From Rhodoferax sediminis (GTDB lineage: Bacteria; Pseudomonadota; Gammaproteobacteria; Burkholderiales; Burkholderiaceae_C), in assembly GCF_006970865.1 (NCBI RefSeq), contig NZ_CP035503.1, forward strand, positions 3,051,001-3,115,000: a stretch of DNA of 64,000 nt, written 5' to 3'. Each line of letters opens with the position of its first letter. Within the stretch, counting starts at the first letter, position 1. Of this stretch, positions 10,627 through 21,004 are shown one piece after another. The translations under genes and the position numbers were made by a program. Below the pieces are notes generated by a model that ran no database searches, was not told where the DNA came from, and saw only the letters and a list, made by a program, of their open reading frames with translations.

Positions 10627-10752
10627 ATAGATATTGGACAGATATTGGTCGCCGTTGAACAATAGGCGGACGATGTGGTCAGGCACCAAGCCACCAAGGC
10701 CACCGGCATCACAGCTCCTTCACTTTGCCCACCACCTCAAAGGACACATGAC

Positions 10753-11949
<1,197 letters not shown>

Positions 11950-12020
11950 TCCAGGATGCCGACGCGCCGGGCCGGCCCTATAAAATGGGAGGTTTGTGCT
12001 GACCCCCCGGAGAAAACGCG

Positions 12021-12698
12021 ATGACGATCCCGATGAATTTCGAGCAGGCCCGTTTCAACATGATCGAGCAGCAAATCCGCCCCTGGGATGTGCTCGACAG
12101 CCATGTGCTGCAGCTGCTGTCGGTCGTCAAGCGTGAAGACTTCGTGCCGCTGGCGCACAAGGCGCTGGCCTTTGTCGACATGCAAATCCCGCTGCCGCCG
12201 CACACGCACCCGAGCCAGTGCATGCTCGAGCCCAAGGTGGAGGCGCGCATCCTGCAGGAAGTGGGCGTGCTAAAGCACGAGACGGTGCTGGAAATCGGCG
12301 CCGGCTCGGGCTACATGGCGGCGCTGCTGGCGCACCGCGCGCAGCGTGTGGTGTCGCTGGAGATCAATCCGGAACTGGCGCGAACCGCCCGCGGCAACCT
12401 ACAACGGGCCGGCATCTACAACGCCGAAGTGCGCGAGGCCGACGGCGCCCAGGGCATCCTGGCCGAGGCGCCGTTCGACGTGATCGTGCTCAGCGGCTCG
12501 GTCGCCCAAGTGCCGCAGGCCCTGCTCGCCCAACTCAAGGTGGGCGGCCGGCTGGCGGCCATCGTCGGCGACGACCCCGTGATGCGCGCCACCATTGTCA
12601 CGCGCGTGGGCGACAACGACTGGCGCACCGTGCAGCCGTGGGACACACTGGCGCCGCGCCTGATGAACTTCCCCGAACCTTCCCCGTTCGTTTTCTGA
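12021..12698 (+). CDS. protein-L-isoaspartate O-methyltransferase-like protein
   Basis: A 225-residue SAM-dependent methyltransferase of the Pcm family. The SAM-binding motif reads VLEIGAGSGYMAALLA, followed by VVSLEINPELA, with an N-terminal segment FNMIEQQIRPWDV typical of the Pcm-like proteins of Burkholderiales. True Pcm repairs isoaspartate; this branch often lacks proven activity. It is followed after 47 bp by a rhodanese gene, so they are probably one operon. Confidence 0.85.
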   Translation: MTIPMNFEQARFNMIEQQIRPWDVLDSHVLQLLSVVKREDFVPLAHKALAFVDMQIPLPPHTHPSQCMLEPKVEARILQEVGVLKHETVLEIGAGSGYMAALLAHRAQRVVSLEINPELARTARGNLQRAGIYNAEVREADGAQGILAEAPFDVIVLSGSVAQVPQALLAQLKVGGRLAAIVGDDPVMRATIVTRVGDNDWRTVQPWDTLAPRLMNFPEPSPFVF

Positions 12699-12745
12699 GC
12701 CCGTCCGCCCCCATCGTCATCCCCCCTTTTCTGGAACCCCACACC

Positions 12746-13087
12746 ATGATTTCCGAAGTCAGCCCCGCCCACCTGTCTGACTGGTTGCAGGCCGCCCGGG
12801 CGCACGGCCAGCCCGTCGTGCTCGATGTGCGAGAGCCTCAGGAACTGCAGACCGCCAGCATCCGGGCCGGGGATTTTGCGCTGGTGACGATTCCGATGGG
12901 GGAGATACCGGCACGGCTGGCCGAGCTGGACCCGGCGCAGCCGGTAGCCTGCCTGTGCCACCACGGGGGACGCAGCCTGCGCGTGGCAACGTTTCTGGCG
13001 CAAAACGGGTTCGAGCACGTGGTCAACATCACGGGCGGCATCGACGCCTGGTCACAGCAACGCGACCAGGCCGTGCCGCGTTACTGA
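12746..13087 (+). CDS. rhodanese-like sulfurtransferase
   Basis: A single-domain rhodanese of 113 residues. The active-site loop is C-HHGG-R (C72 to R77), the six-residue loop of sulfur-transferring members. VVLDVREPQEL and HVVNITGGIDAWS are the other family marks. It probably moves sulfane sulfur in the cytosol. It lies downstream of the Pcm-like gene and ends 9 bp from convergent waaA. Confidence 0.9.
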   Translation: MISEVSPAHLSDWLQAARAHGQPVVLDVREPQELQTASIRAGDFALVTIPMGEIPARLAELDPAQPVACLCHHGGRSLRVATFLAQNGFEHVVNITGGIDAWSQQRDQAVPRY

Positions 13088-13096
13088 GCACCGACT

Positions 13097-14398
13097 TTAC
13101 GATCCCAGCAGCGCCACCACGGCAGCCGCGGTCTTGTCGGCCGCACCCCGGTGCGCCGCCGCAAACCCGGTGCCGCGCTCGGCCATGGCCGTTCGGCCGG
13201 GTGCGTCGCGTGTCAGCGCCAGGGCCGTTTGCAGCGCCACCGCCATGGAGTCGGCCCGGCGGGCCGCGCCGGCGGCTTCGGCCAAGCGGGCAGCCTGCGC
13301 AAAATTGAAGGTCGACGGCCCCATCACCACCGGACAGCCGCAGGCCGCCGCCTCGATCAGGTTCTGCCCGCCCAGCGGCTCGAAACTGCCGCCGAGCAGC
13401 GCCACATCGGCCAGGCCGTAGTACAGCGCCATCTCGCCCAGCGAGTCGCCCAGCCAGACGTCGGCGGCCTGCGGTTGCGACGCCCAGGCACTGCGCCGCG
13501 ACACACTCAAACCGTGTCGCTCGATCAACGCGGCCACCTCCTCGAAGCGCTGCGGGTGCCGCGGCACGATCAGCCACTGCACTTTGTTCGCTATAGATTC
13601 AGTAGCTACTTGTGTATGCACGGCCTGGGCTTCAGCCCGAATTGACTGAAGAATCTGGAGAAACTGGGCTTCCTCGCCCTCGCGCGAACTGGCGAGCAAA
13701 ATCACGGGCCGACCGCACGCCGCGCGCCAGGCCTTGCCCTGCGCGATTTGCGCCGCGTCGGGCGCCGCATCGAACTTGAGATTGCCGAACACCGCGCTGA
13801 CCGGCGCACCGAGCTGGCGCAGGCGCTGCGCACCGATCTCGGTCTGGGCCCACACGGCGGCCAGAGACCGGTAGGCCGGTTTGGCGATCCAGGCCAGGCG
13901 CAGCGCGTTGCGCAGCGATTTCTCACTCAGCCGCGCATTCGCCAGCACCAGCGGCACACCCGCCTGCCGGCAGGCCGCCGCCAAGTTGGGCCACACCTCG
14001 GTCTCCAGCAGCACGCCGATGCGCGGCTTGAAGTGTTGCAAAAATCGCTGCACCGCGCCCGGCGTGTCCCAGGGCTGCCAGACCTGAATATCCCCCGGCT
14101 GCAGCAGGCCGGCGCCCTCGGCGCGTCCGGTCGCCGTGCCGTTGGTGAGCAGCAGGCGCATGCCGGGCAGGCGCTGGCGTAATTGCTTGATCAAAATGGC
14201 GGCGGTCCGCGTCTCGCCCAGCGACACCGCGTGCAGCCAGATAAAACCGGCACCGGACGGCGCGTCGTAGTAGCCAAAGCGCTCCTGCACCGCCTGCAGG
14301 TAGACGGGCTCCGCCGCGCCGCGCCGCGCCAGCTTGCGGCGCAACAGGGGCTGCGCCAGCCACATGAGCAGCGAATAGAGGCCGCGCAGGACGCTCAA
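13097..14398 (-). CDS. waaA: 3-deoxy-D-manno-octulosonic acid transferase (KDO transferase)
   Basis: WaaA adds KDO from CMP-KDO to lipid IVA on the cytoplasmic face of the inner membrane. The protein has an N-terminal membrane anchor (LYSLLMWLAQPLL), WLHAVSLGETRTA, ETEVWPNL, and the C-terminal nucleotide site GGSFEPLGGQNLIEAAA. The start is taken as a TTG at 14398 that overlaps the stop of the upstream mutase and has a GAGGAAG site; an internal ATG lies 33 bp further on. Repeat A copy 3 is translated at about residues 252-270 between two conserved blocks. Confidence 0.9.
   Translation of the reverse strand: MSVLRGLYSLLMWLAQPLLRRKLARRGAAEPVYLQAVQERFGYYDAPSGAGFIWLHAVSLGETRTAAILIKQLRQRLPGMRLLLTNGTATGRAEGAGLLQPGDIQVWQPWDTPGAVQRFLQHFKPRIGVLLETEVWPNLAAACRQAGVPLVLANARLSEKSLRNALRLAWIAKPAYRSLAAVWAQTEIGAQRLRQLGAPVSAVFGNLKFDAAPDAAQIAQGKAWRAACGRPVILLASSREGEEAQFLQILQSIRAEAQAVHTQVATESIANKVQWLIVPRHPQRFEEVAALIERHGLSVSRRSAWASQPQAADVWLGDSLGEMALYYGLADVALLGGSFEPLGGQNLIEAAACGCPVVMGPSTFNFAQAARLAEAAGAARRADSMAVALQTALALTRDAPGRTAMAERGTGFAAAHRGAADKTAAAVVALLGS
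13590..13645. repeat. short interspersed repeat A, copy 3 (inside waaA)
   Basis: CGCTATAGATTCAGTAGCTAC followed by a GGGCTTCAGCCC dyad and a TTGACTG end. The copy shares the GCTAT...GTAGCTAC core with copy 4 in alkA and is read in frame in waaA. Confidence 0.75.
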
Positions 14399-15777
14399 TG
14401 CGCAGCTTCCTCGATCGTCGCGTCGGGCTTGACCTGGCGCAGCAGCGCCAGCATCTCGCCTTCGATGCGCTGCAGGGCCTCGGGCGTGTGGCCCTCGAAG
14501 CGCAGCACCAATACGGGCGTGGTATTGCTGGAGCGCATCAGGCCGAAGCCGTCCGGCCAATCCACTCTCAGGCCGTCGATGGTGTTGATGCGGGCCGGCG
14601 CCGCAAAGTTGGCGAGTGCCACCGCGCGGGCCACCACCCCGGGCGGCTCGCCCTCGGCGCATTTCACATTGAGTTCGGGCGTTGAAAAGCTGGTCGGCAG
14701 CGCGTTGAGCACGGCGTTGGCATCGGGCGACCGGCTCACGATCTCGAGCAGCCGGCACCCGGCATAGGTGCCGTCATCAAAACCAAACCAGCGCTCCTTG
14801 AAGAAGATATGGCCGCTCATCTCGCCACCCAGCGGCGAGTCGATCTCTTTCATCTTGGCCTTGATCAGCGAGTGCCCGGTCTTGTACATCAGCGCCTTGC
14901 CGCCGGCCGCCTCAATGGCGGGCGCAAGACGCTGCGAGCACTTCACGTCGAACACGATCTCGCCGCCCGGCACGCGCGAGAGGACGTCCTGCGCAAACAG
15001 GATCATCTGCCGGTCCGGGTAGATGGTGTTGCCGTCCTTGGTGACGATGCCGAGCCGGTCGCCATCGCCGTCGAAGGCCAGGCCCAGTTCGGCATCGGAG
15101 GTTTGCAGGACCTGGATCAGGTCGCGCAGGTTCTCGGGCTTGCTCGGGTCGGGATGGTGGTTGGGGAAGTTGCCGTCGACCTCGCTGAACAGCTCGGTCA
15201 CCTGGCAGCCCAAGGCGCGGAAGATGGCGGGGGCCGATGCGCCCGCCACGCCGTTGCCGCAATCGACCACGATGTGCATGGGTCGCGCCAGCTTGGCATC
15301 AAGCACGATGCGCGCCTGGTACGGCGCCATCACATTGATGTGACGGATGCCACCACCCGGCTGCAGCACCCAACTCTCCTCTTCCATCATGCGGCGCAGC
15401 GCCTGGATGTCTTCGCCGTAGATGGCGCGGCCGCACATCACCATCTTGAAGCCGTTGTAGTCCTTCGGGTTGTGGCTGCCGGTCACCTGGATGCCGGAGC
15501 CAGCCAGCGTGCTGGCGGCAAAGTACAGCATGGGCGTGGTCACCATGCCAACGTCGATCACGTCCATGCCGGCGGCCAGCAGGCCGCGCACCAGCGCCGC
15601 GCTCAGCGACGGGCCGCTCAGGCGTCCGTCGCGCCCGACCGCGACCGCGCGCTCGCCCTGCGTGCGCGCGATGGTGCCAAACGCACGGCCGAGCGCCTCG
15701 GCGACCTGCGGCGTCAGCGTGGACGGCACCACGCCGCGAATGTCATAGGCCTTGAAAATGGAGGGCGCCAGCTGCAT
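14395..15777 (-). CDS. phosphomannomutase/phosphoglucomutase
   Basis: A 460-residue alpha-D-phosphohexomutase of the AlgC/ManB type, which interconverts hexose 1- and 6-phosphates for exopolysaccharide and LPS sugars. All four family loops are present: catalytic phosphoserine loop TGSHNP, metal loop DGDGDR, sugar loop GEMSGH, and the C-terminal phosphate loop RSSNTTPVLVLRFEG. Its stop overlaps the waaA start, so the two envelope genes are coupled. Confidence 0.93.
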   Translation of the reverse strand: MQLAPSIFKAYDIRGVVPSTLTPQVAEALGRAFGTIARTQGERAVAVGRDGRLSGPSLSAALVRGLLAAGMDVIDVGMVTTPMLYFAASTLAGSGIQVTGSHNPKDYNGFKMVMCGRAIYGEDIQALRRMMEEESWVLQPGGGIRHINVMAPYQARIVLDAKLARPMHIVVDCGNGVAGASAPAIFRALGCQVTELFSEVDGNFPNHHPDPSKPENLRDLIQVLQTSDAELGLAFDGDGDRLGIVTKDGNTIYPDRQMILFAQDVLSRVPGGEIVFDVKCSQRLAPAIEAAGGKALMYKTGHSLIKAKMKEIDSPLGGEMSGHIFFKERWFGFDDGTYAGCRLLEIVSRSPDANAVLNALPTSFSTPELNVKCAEGEPPGVVARAVALANFAAPARINTIDGLRVDWPDGFGLMRSSNTTPVLVLRFEGHTPEALQRIEGEMLALLRQVKPDATIEEAAH

Positions 15778-15892
15778 TGAATGATTTCCCTGGAGAGGTT
15801 GTTGCGCTGCTCGGGATTGTAGGCGCCGGCCCTGCGAGGGACATGTCCGAAAACGGCTAGTCAAAGTGGCCGCGCCGCGTATCATCAAGCCC

Positions 15893-17545
15893 ATGAGAAC
15901 CCTCGACGCGACCCGCACCGACGATGCCCGCTACCTGGCCCTGAAGGCCCGGGACGCCCGCTTCGACGGCAGCTTTTTCACCGGCGTGACCTCCACCGGC
16001 ATCTACTGCCGACCGGTCTGCGGCGTGAAGACGCCCAGGCGCGAGAACTGCCGCTTCTTCAGCCACGCCGCGCAGGCGGAGAGTGCCGGCTTTCGCCCCT
16101 GCCTGCGCTGCCGCCCCGAATTGGCACCGAACTCGATTGCGTGGTCGATCCAGGATGCCTCCTACATCCTGGCGCACCAGGCGGCCCGGCTGCTGGACGA
16201 GCCGGAAACCTGGGAAAGTAGCGCCCCCACGCGCGTCGCTTCGCGTACTGCGCTGCCCCTCGAGGGGGCGCATTTCACCTTGGGGCGGCCCGGCGGCGAA
16301 ACCCCGGCCTCGCCATCGATGGAGCAGCTGGCGCGCAGGCTGGGCGTGAGCGACCGCCACGTGCGGCGGATTTTCGAGGCGCAGTTCGGCGTCTCCCCGG
16401 TGCAGTATCTGCAAACCCGCCGCCTGCTCACGGCCAAGCAATTGCTGGCCGACACCGACCTGCCCATCACGCAGGTCGCGCTGATCAGCGGCTTTGGCAG
16501 CGTGCGGCGCTTCAATGCGGCGTTCGTGGCGCACTACAAACTGAACCCGACACAGCTGCGACGCGCGGGCGCCGCGCCAGCGGGTCCGGGCATCAGCGTG
16601 CGGCTCGGCTACCGGCCGCCATACGATATCGACGCGATGCTCGCGTTCTTCGGAAAACGGCAACTGGGTGCTATTGAATTCGTAGCTACAAGCCAGGACC
16701 ATCCAAGGGCTGGCATGACTTTTTGTCTTGAATCGGGTGGACGCACGCATGCCGGCTGGCTGGTCGCCGAATTCGACGGGGCGCACCATCAGGTGATTTT
16801 GCGCGTGAGCGATTCGCTGCGCGACGTGCTGCCCCAAGTCATCCGCCGGGCGCGTGCCGCATTCGACCTGGATGCCGACCCGCTGGCCATCAACAGTGTG
16901 CTGAACCCGCGCTTTCCGCAGGGCGACGGGCTGCGCGTGCCGGGCACGCTCGATGGCTACGAGCTGGCCGTGCGGGCCGTGCTGGGCCAGCAGATCACGG
17001 TGGCGGCGGCACGCACGCTGGGCACGCGGCTGGTGGAGAAATTCGGCGCGCCGATGCAAACGCCGTTCCCCGAACTGACGCGGCTCTTTCCCGCACCGGC
17101 CGTGCTGGCCCAGGTCGGCGGCGATGCGCTGGGCCAGCTCGGCATCGTGCGGCAGCGCCAGGCGGCCATCGTGGCGATCGCGCGCGCGGTGGCCGAGAAG
17201 CGCCTGCAACTGCATGGCGGAGCCGATGTGGGCGCCACGATAGCTGCGCTCAAGGAGCTGCCCGGCATCGGCGACTGGACGGCGCAGTACATCGCCATGC
17301 GGGCGCTGCGCTGGCCCGATGCGTTTCCGGCCGGCGATGTGGCGCTGCAAAAGGCGCTGGGCGTGCTTGAGCCCAAAAACCCGCTGCGCGCGGCGCGCGA
17401 GGCCGAGGCCGCATCAACGGCCTGGAAGCCCTGGCGCAGCTATGCCGTGATCCGCGCCTGGGCCACCTTGCCCGAGCCCGTTAAAAAACCAACAACTACT
17501 AAAAAGATAGCCATAAGTCCATGCAACACAAGGGCTACAGCCTGA
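15893..17545 (+). CDS. alkA: Ada-AlkA type DNA-3-methyladenine glycosylase II
   Basis: A 550-residue fusion. Residues about 1-80 are an Ada zinc domain with four cysteines (GIYCRPVC and CLRCRP). An AraC-type helix-turn-helix follows (ARRLGVSDRHVRRIFEAQFGVSP). The C-terminal half is an AlkA glycosylase with the helix-hairpin-helix LPGIGDWTAQYIAMRALRWPDAFPAGD, which includes the catalytic aspartate. It removes alkylated bases and may sense methylphosphotriesters. Three repeats lie within the frame: repeat B at residues 111-135 between zinc and HTH domains, repeat A at 260-279, and repeat A at the C-terminal tail. It is coupled to ogt downstream. Confidence 0.9.
   Translation: MRTLDATRTDDARYLALKARDARFDGSFFTGVTSTGIYCRPVCGVKTPRRENCRFFSHAAQAESAGFRPCLRCRPELAPNSIAWSIQDASYILAHQAARLLDEPETWESSAPTRVASRTALPLEGAHFTLGRPGGETPASPSMEQLARRLGVSDRHVRRIFEAQFGVSPVQYLQTRRLLTAKQLLADTDLPITQVALISGFGSVRRFNAAFVAHYKLNPTQLRRAGAAPAGPGISVRLGYRPPYDIDAMLAFFGKRQLGAIEFVATSQDHPRAGMTFCLESGGRTHAGWLVAEFDGAHHQVILRVSDSLRDVLPQVIRRARAAFDLDADPLAINSVLNPRFPQGDGLRVPGTLDGYELAVRAVLGQQITVAAARTLGTRLVEKFGAPMQTPFPELTRLFPAPAVLAQVGGDALGQLGIVRQRQAAIVAIARAVAEKRLQLHGGADVGATIAALKELPGIGDWTAQYIAMRALRWPDAFPAGDVALQKALGVLEPKNPLRAAREAEAASTAWKPWRSYAVIRAWATLPEPVKKPTTTKKIAISPCNTRATA
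16223..16298. repeat. interspersed repeat B, copy 2 (inside alkA)
   Basis: GCCCCCACGC...CGCTGCCCCTCGAGGGGG...CTTGGGGCGGCCCGGCGGCG. It aligns end to end with copy 1 inside edd at 6152-6226. It is translated in frame as a linker between the zinc and AraC domains of the alkA product. Confidence 0.75.
16670..16730. repeat. short interspersed repeat A, copy 4 (inside alkA)
   Basis: GCTATTGAATTCGTAGCTAC, then AAGGGCTGGCATGAC and a TTTTTGTCTTG end. This is the best example of the repeat A consensus here and is read in frame in alkA. Confidence 0.8.
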
Positions 17546-17546
17546 A
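17492..17546. repeat. short interspersed repeat A, copy 5 (alkA C-terminus)
   Basis: CTACTAAAAAGATAGCCAT, spacer, then AAGGGCTACAGCCTGAAAT. It codes the last roughly 17 residues and the stop codon of alkA and ends at the ogt start. Confidence 0.75.
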
Positions 17547-18104
17547 ATGACCATGAATCAAAAGGTGAATGAGATGAAATTCGATACGTCAGTCGTGCAA
17601 ACCACCTTCAACAGCCCGCTCGGCCCCGTCATCGTGGCCGCCACCGACCAGGGTTTGGCCGGCGTCTGGTTCGACGGCCAGCGCCACCTGCCCGACAGGT
17701 CCAGCTGGCGTGTCGACGACCGGCACCCGGTGCTGGTGCGCGCCGTGCAGCAGCTCACCGAGTATTTCGCCGGCCGGCGCACGGCGTTCGACCTGCCGCT
17801 GGACCTGCATGGCGGCACGCCCTTCCAGCAATCGGTCTGGCACGCGCTGCTCAAGGTCCCGCGCGGAGCCACCACCAGTTATGGCGCCTTGAGCTCAGGG
17901 CTCGGCAAGCCGGCGGCCGTGCGCGCCGTCGGGGCCGCCGTGGGACGCAATCCGATCAGCGTCATCGTGCCGTGCCACCGTGTGATGGGCTCGGATGGTT
18001 CGCTGACGGGCTACGCGGGCGGCCTCGATCGCAAGGCAGCGCTTCTCAAGTTAGAGGGCGCTGCCGTGCGTCCCCAGGCAGCCCGGCAGGAGAGCCTCGT
18101 TTGA
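17547..18104 (+). CDS. ogt: methylated-DNA-[protein]-cysteine S-methyltransferase
   Basis: A suicide repair protein that takes the methyl group from O6-methylguanine. The 185 residues include the active-site motif PCHRV, the GTPFQQSVWHALLKVPRG helix-turn-helix segment and the ATTSYGALS turn. The ATG at 17547 is one base after the alkA stop, which suggests coupling. An alternative ATG at 17574 has the better AAAGG site. Together with alkA it forms an alkylation-repair operon. Confidence 0.93.
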   Translation: MTMNQKVNEMKFDTSVVQTTFNSPLGPVIVAATDQGLAGVWFDGQRHLPDRSSWRVDDRHPVLVRAVQQLTEYFAGRRTAFDLPLDLHGGTPFQQSVWHALLKVPRGATTSYGALSSGLGKPAAVRAVGAAVGRNPISVIVPCHRVMGSDGSLTGYAGGLDRKAALLKLEGAAVRPQAARQESLV

Positions 18105-19051
18105 CGCCCGCCGCTTCTTCGTCCACCGCCCAACCGGGCGGCCCGGCCTGGGTGAGCGATTTCGTGTTGCTGTCCGCCATCTGGGGCGCTTCTTTCATGT
18201 TCATGGATCTGGCCGCGGCGGAATTCGGCGCTGTCCCCACGGCCGCCGTGCGCGTGAGCATTGCCGCGCTGTTCCTGTTGCCACTGCTCTTGAAGCGCGG
18301 GTTGGGTCCGCAGCTACGCCTGCACTGGAAACCGGTGTTTCTGGTGGGGCTGCTCAACTCGGGCATTCCGTTTGCTCTCTACTGCTTTGCGCTGCTGACG
18401 ATCTCGACAGGGCTGTCGGCCATCCTCAACGCCACGGCGCCGCTGTTCGGCGCGGCGGTGGCGTGGCTCTGGCTGAAAGACCGGCTCAGTGCCTCGCGCA
18501 CGCTGGGCCTGCTGATCGGACTCTCGGGGGTCGCCCTGCTGGTCTGGAACAAGGCAGACGGGGGTCCGAACCCGGCAGGCGCTTCCAGCCGGGCCAACCT
18601 GCTGGCGATCGGCGCCTGCCTGCTGGCCTGCCTGTGCTACGGCACAGCGGCCAGTTTTACCAAGCGCTACCTGACCGGCCTGCCGCCGCTCTTGACCGCG
18701 GCCGGCAGCCAGCTCGGCGCCGCGCTCGGGCTGGCGCTGCCCGCGCTCTGGTTATGGCCCGCCCATATGCCCGGCATCAGGTCCTGGCTGTCGCTGCTGG
18801 CGCTGGGCGTGCTGTGTACCGGCCTGGCCTACATCCTGTTCTTCCGGCTGATCGAACACGCAGGGCCGGCGCGCGCCCTGGCCGTCACCTTCGTGGTGCC
18901 GGTGTTCGCGGTGCTGTACGGTGTGGCGTTCCTCGGCGAGATTGTTACGCCCTGGATGGCGCTGTGCGCCGCCGTGATCGTGTGCGGCACGGCCTTGTCG
19001 ACGGGCCTGCTCAAGCTCGGGCGCCGAAACCGGCTCCCGGCCTCCCACTGA
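18101..19051 (+). CDS. EamA/DMT-family transporter
   Basis: A 316-residue membrane protein with two EamA repeats and about ten hydrophobic helices, the drug/metabolite transporter layout. The first repeat opens with the typical LLSAIWGASFMFMDLA. The start is taken as a TTG at 18101 that overlaps the ogt stop and has an AGGAG site about 8 bp upstream; no ATG fits. Substrate unknown; members export amino acids and other small molecules. Confidence 0.85.
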   Translation: MTPAASSSTAQPGGPAWVSDFVLLSAIWGASFMFMDLAAAEFGAVPTAAVRVSIAALFLLPLLLKRGLGPQLRLHWKPVFLVGLLNSGIPFALYCFALLTISTGLSAILNATAPLFGAAVAWLWLKDRLSASRTLGLLIGLSGVALLVWNKADGGPNPAGASSRANLLAIGACLLACLCYGTAASFTKRYLTGLPPLLTAAGSQLGAALGLALPALWLWPAHMPGIRSWLSLLALGVLCTGLAYILFFRLIEHAGPARALAVTFVVPVFAVLYGVAFLGEIVTPWMALCAAVIVCGTALSTGLLKLGRRNRLPASH

Positions 19052-19080
19052 AACCGGCGGCGCCCAAGCCGCACCAAGCG

Positions 19081-19740
19081 CTACTGGATGGCGCCGGCGA
19101 TCACGTTGATGCTGAGCGCGAGCACCACCATGTTGAAGGCAAACGAGGTCACGCTGTGGATCAGCATCAGGCGGCGCATCTCGCGCGAGGTCACCTGCAC
19201 GTCGGAGACCTGCGAGGTCATGCCGACCACGTAGGCACAGTACATGAAATCAAAATAGTCCGGTTCCAGCTTGCCGGGGAAGTCCAGCCCGCCGCCGTTC
19301 GGGCCCGGCTCCAGCAGTTCCTGGTAATAGCGGTGCGCGTAGCGGAACGCAAAAATGGTGTGCATCAACAGCCACGAGCAGGCCAGCGCCGTCATCGCCA
19401 GAATCAGATGCCCGGTGCGCTGCGCGGCCGACAGCCCCTTGACGCTCTGCAGCATCAGCACGATCGCCGCCACGCTGGCCAGCACCAGCACCAGCACCAG
19501 CAGGAACAGGATCATGCGGGACTGGTCCTGCGCCTGCGCGCGCTCGCGCGTGCGATCCGCGTCAAACTCCACCGCCAGCCACCAGGACAGCACCAGGAAG
19601 CAGCCCGCACCCACGCACCATCCCAGTAAAACGCGGCCCTGCATCGTGAGTGGCAGCGGCAGCCAGGTCGTCGCCACAGCCGCCGCAATGGCGTACCCCA
19701 GTCGCTGGTGGCTTGTTGTTTCGGAAAAGTGTTTGCGCAT
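19081..19740 (-). CDS. DUF1345 membrane protein
   Basis: A 219-residue protein with about five hydrophobic segments. The conserved DUF1345 stretch reads DFMYCAYVVGMTSQVSDVQV, followed by RRLMLIHSVTSFAFN. The function of the family is unknown. It lies convergent with the EamA gene and 38 bp downstream of the LitR-like gene on the same strand, so it might belong to that transcript. Confidence 0.8.
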   Translation of the reverse strand: MRKHFSETTSHQRLGYAIAAAVATTWLPLPLTMQGRVLLGWCVGAGCFLVLSWWLAVEFDADRTRERAQAQDQSRMILFLLVLVLVLASVAAIVLMLQSVKGLSAAQRTGHLILAMTALACSWLLMHTIFAFRYAHRYYQELLEPGPNGGGLDFPGKLEPDYFDFMYCAYVVGMTSQVSDVQVTSREMRRLMLIHSVTSFAFNMVVLALSINVIAGAIQ

Positions 19741-19778
19741 GCCAGCGATTGTGGCGTGGAAAACAGAAGTCGTTGACG

Positions 19779-20732
19779 TTAAGCTCCCTTCGCGTGGAGC
19801 GCAACATCGCGCTCTTCGCGTCGCCAGTGAGCTATCTGGTCGGGAAGGGATTCCAGTGCCTGCACCGCCAGCACCCCCTCCAAAGTGCGCTGGTAGAGAA
19901 CAGGACATTGACCGCCGACCCAGATTGCGGTCTTGGGGCCGAGCTGGCGCCGCAAATCGCGCAGGCCAGCGACGACGACGTGGGGGCTCAGGGCCGCTGT
20001 AAAGCTCAAGGCCACGATGTCCGCGTCATGCGCCTGCGCTGCCTGCACGATGTCGCCCATTGGCGTGCGCGTGCCCAAGGACAGGCAGGCGCAACCTTCC
20101 AGTGCAAACAAGGCCTCGGCCATGAGGAGCCCCAGGCCGTGCGCTTCCTGCGCAAACGTGGTCAGCACCACCCGGGGGACACCGGCGCCCAGGGGTGGCG
20201 GAATGCTGCCAATGGCGTTGCGCAGGACGCCCGTCACACATTCCGTGTACAGGTGCTCTTCGAACACCTGAAACCGGCCGTGCATCCACTCGTCCCCCAC
20301 AGCGATGTTCAGGGGCGCCACGACCGTCGTGACGAAACGCACCAGTCCAAGCCGCAACGCGGCCTGATCCAGCGCTCGCCGCAAAGGGTGTATGTCGTGA
20401 CGCGCGATCAAGTCCATGTAACGGCCAAGCTCGGGCTCGTCAGACGGGCCGGAGGGCGTCAAGGGTCGGGCCGCAGACAGCGCCCGCAGTGCATGCGGCT
20501 CCAGCGCCACGATGCGCCCCGGGCGATGCCCCGCATCCAGCAGGCGCCGGATGATGTGCAGGCGCTCGACCTGTTCGGGCGGATAGGCGCGATCGCCCGC
20601 GCTGTCGCGCTTGGGGCATGGAAATCCGTAGCGACGCTCCCATACGCGCAGGGTGTCTTTGGACAGACCGGTATCGCGCTCCACGGCAGCAATGGACAGG
20701 CACTGCGGCAACGCGCGCTCGTCGTCATTCAT
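19779..20732 (-). CDS. litR: CarH/LitR-type MerR regulator with cobalamin-binding domain
   Basis: A 317-residue light-sensing repressor candidate. Residues about 10-75 are a MerR winged helix (STGL-like SKDTLRVWERRYGFP). A four-helix domain follows and carries the W-x9-EH signature (W149, E159, H160) of CarH photoreceptors. The C-terminal B12 domain has the E-x-H-x2-G motif (E196, H198, G201) whose histidine ligates cobalt. In known CarH/LitR proteins the dark tetramer with adenosylcobalamin represses, and light breaks it apart. It is divergent from an operon ending in a photolyase, its expected target. Confidence 0.9.
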   Translation of the reverse strand: MNDDERALPQCLSIAAVERDTGLSKDTLRVWERRYGFPCPKRDSAGDRAYPPEQVERLHIIRRLLDAGHRPGRIVALEPHALRALSAARPLTPSGPSDEPELGRYMDLIARHDIHPLRRALDQAALRLGLVRFVTTVVAPLNIAVGDEWMHGRFQVFEEHLYTECVTGVLRNAIGSIPPPLGAGVPRVVLTTFAQEAHGLGLLMAEALFALEGCACLSLGTRTPMGDIVQAAQAHDADIVALSFTAALSPHVVVAGLRDLRRQLGPKTAIWVGGQCPVLYQRTLEGVLAVQALESLPDQIAHWRREERDVALHAKGA

Positions 20733-20816
20733 GACGCATCAAACCCCTGATTGCAAAAAATCCGCATCCAAAACCCCTGGGATCGCGTAGAGAACATCAA
20801 CCCGATTAAAGCGCAA

Positions 20817-20881
20817 TTGGACAAATTGTGCTGAAGTAATTAAACTGTCCTAGACAAATATATTTTTCGACCAATACAAAT
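20817..20881. promoter_or_regulatory. candidate LitR operator/promoter region with ACAAAT repeats
   Basis: In the 272-bp gap between the LitR gene and its divergent operon, ACAAAT occurs at 20821, 20854 and 20876, so the copies are 33 and 22 bp apart. These are multiples of 11. A TGTC-cta-GACA dyad spans 20846-20856. CarH proteins are known to bind direct repeats spaced by 11 bp. The rest of the gap shows nothing clear. Operator function is inferred. Confidence 0.5.
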
Positions 20882-21004
20882 GACTTCAACTTTCGATGTT
20901 CCGGCAGTCACGGCGCTGTCGCCTTTATCGCCTTTATCGCGTTTGGCGCGGATGGCGGGCCGCAGACCCATCGCGACCGCCGAGCCGTTCTCCCGGAGCG
21001 CGTC

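Noticed and set aside
12218-13087. 289-codon frame starting inside the Pcm-like gene
   Set aside because: Only its last 113 codons form a protein family (rhodanese); the first part overlaps the Pcm-like gene in another frame.
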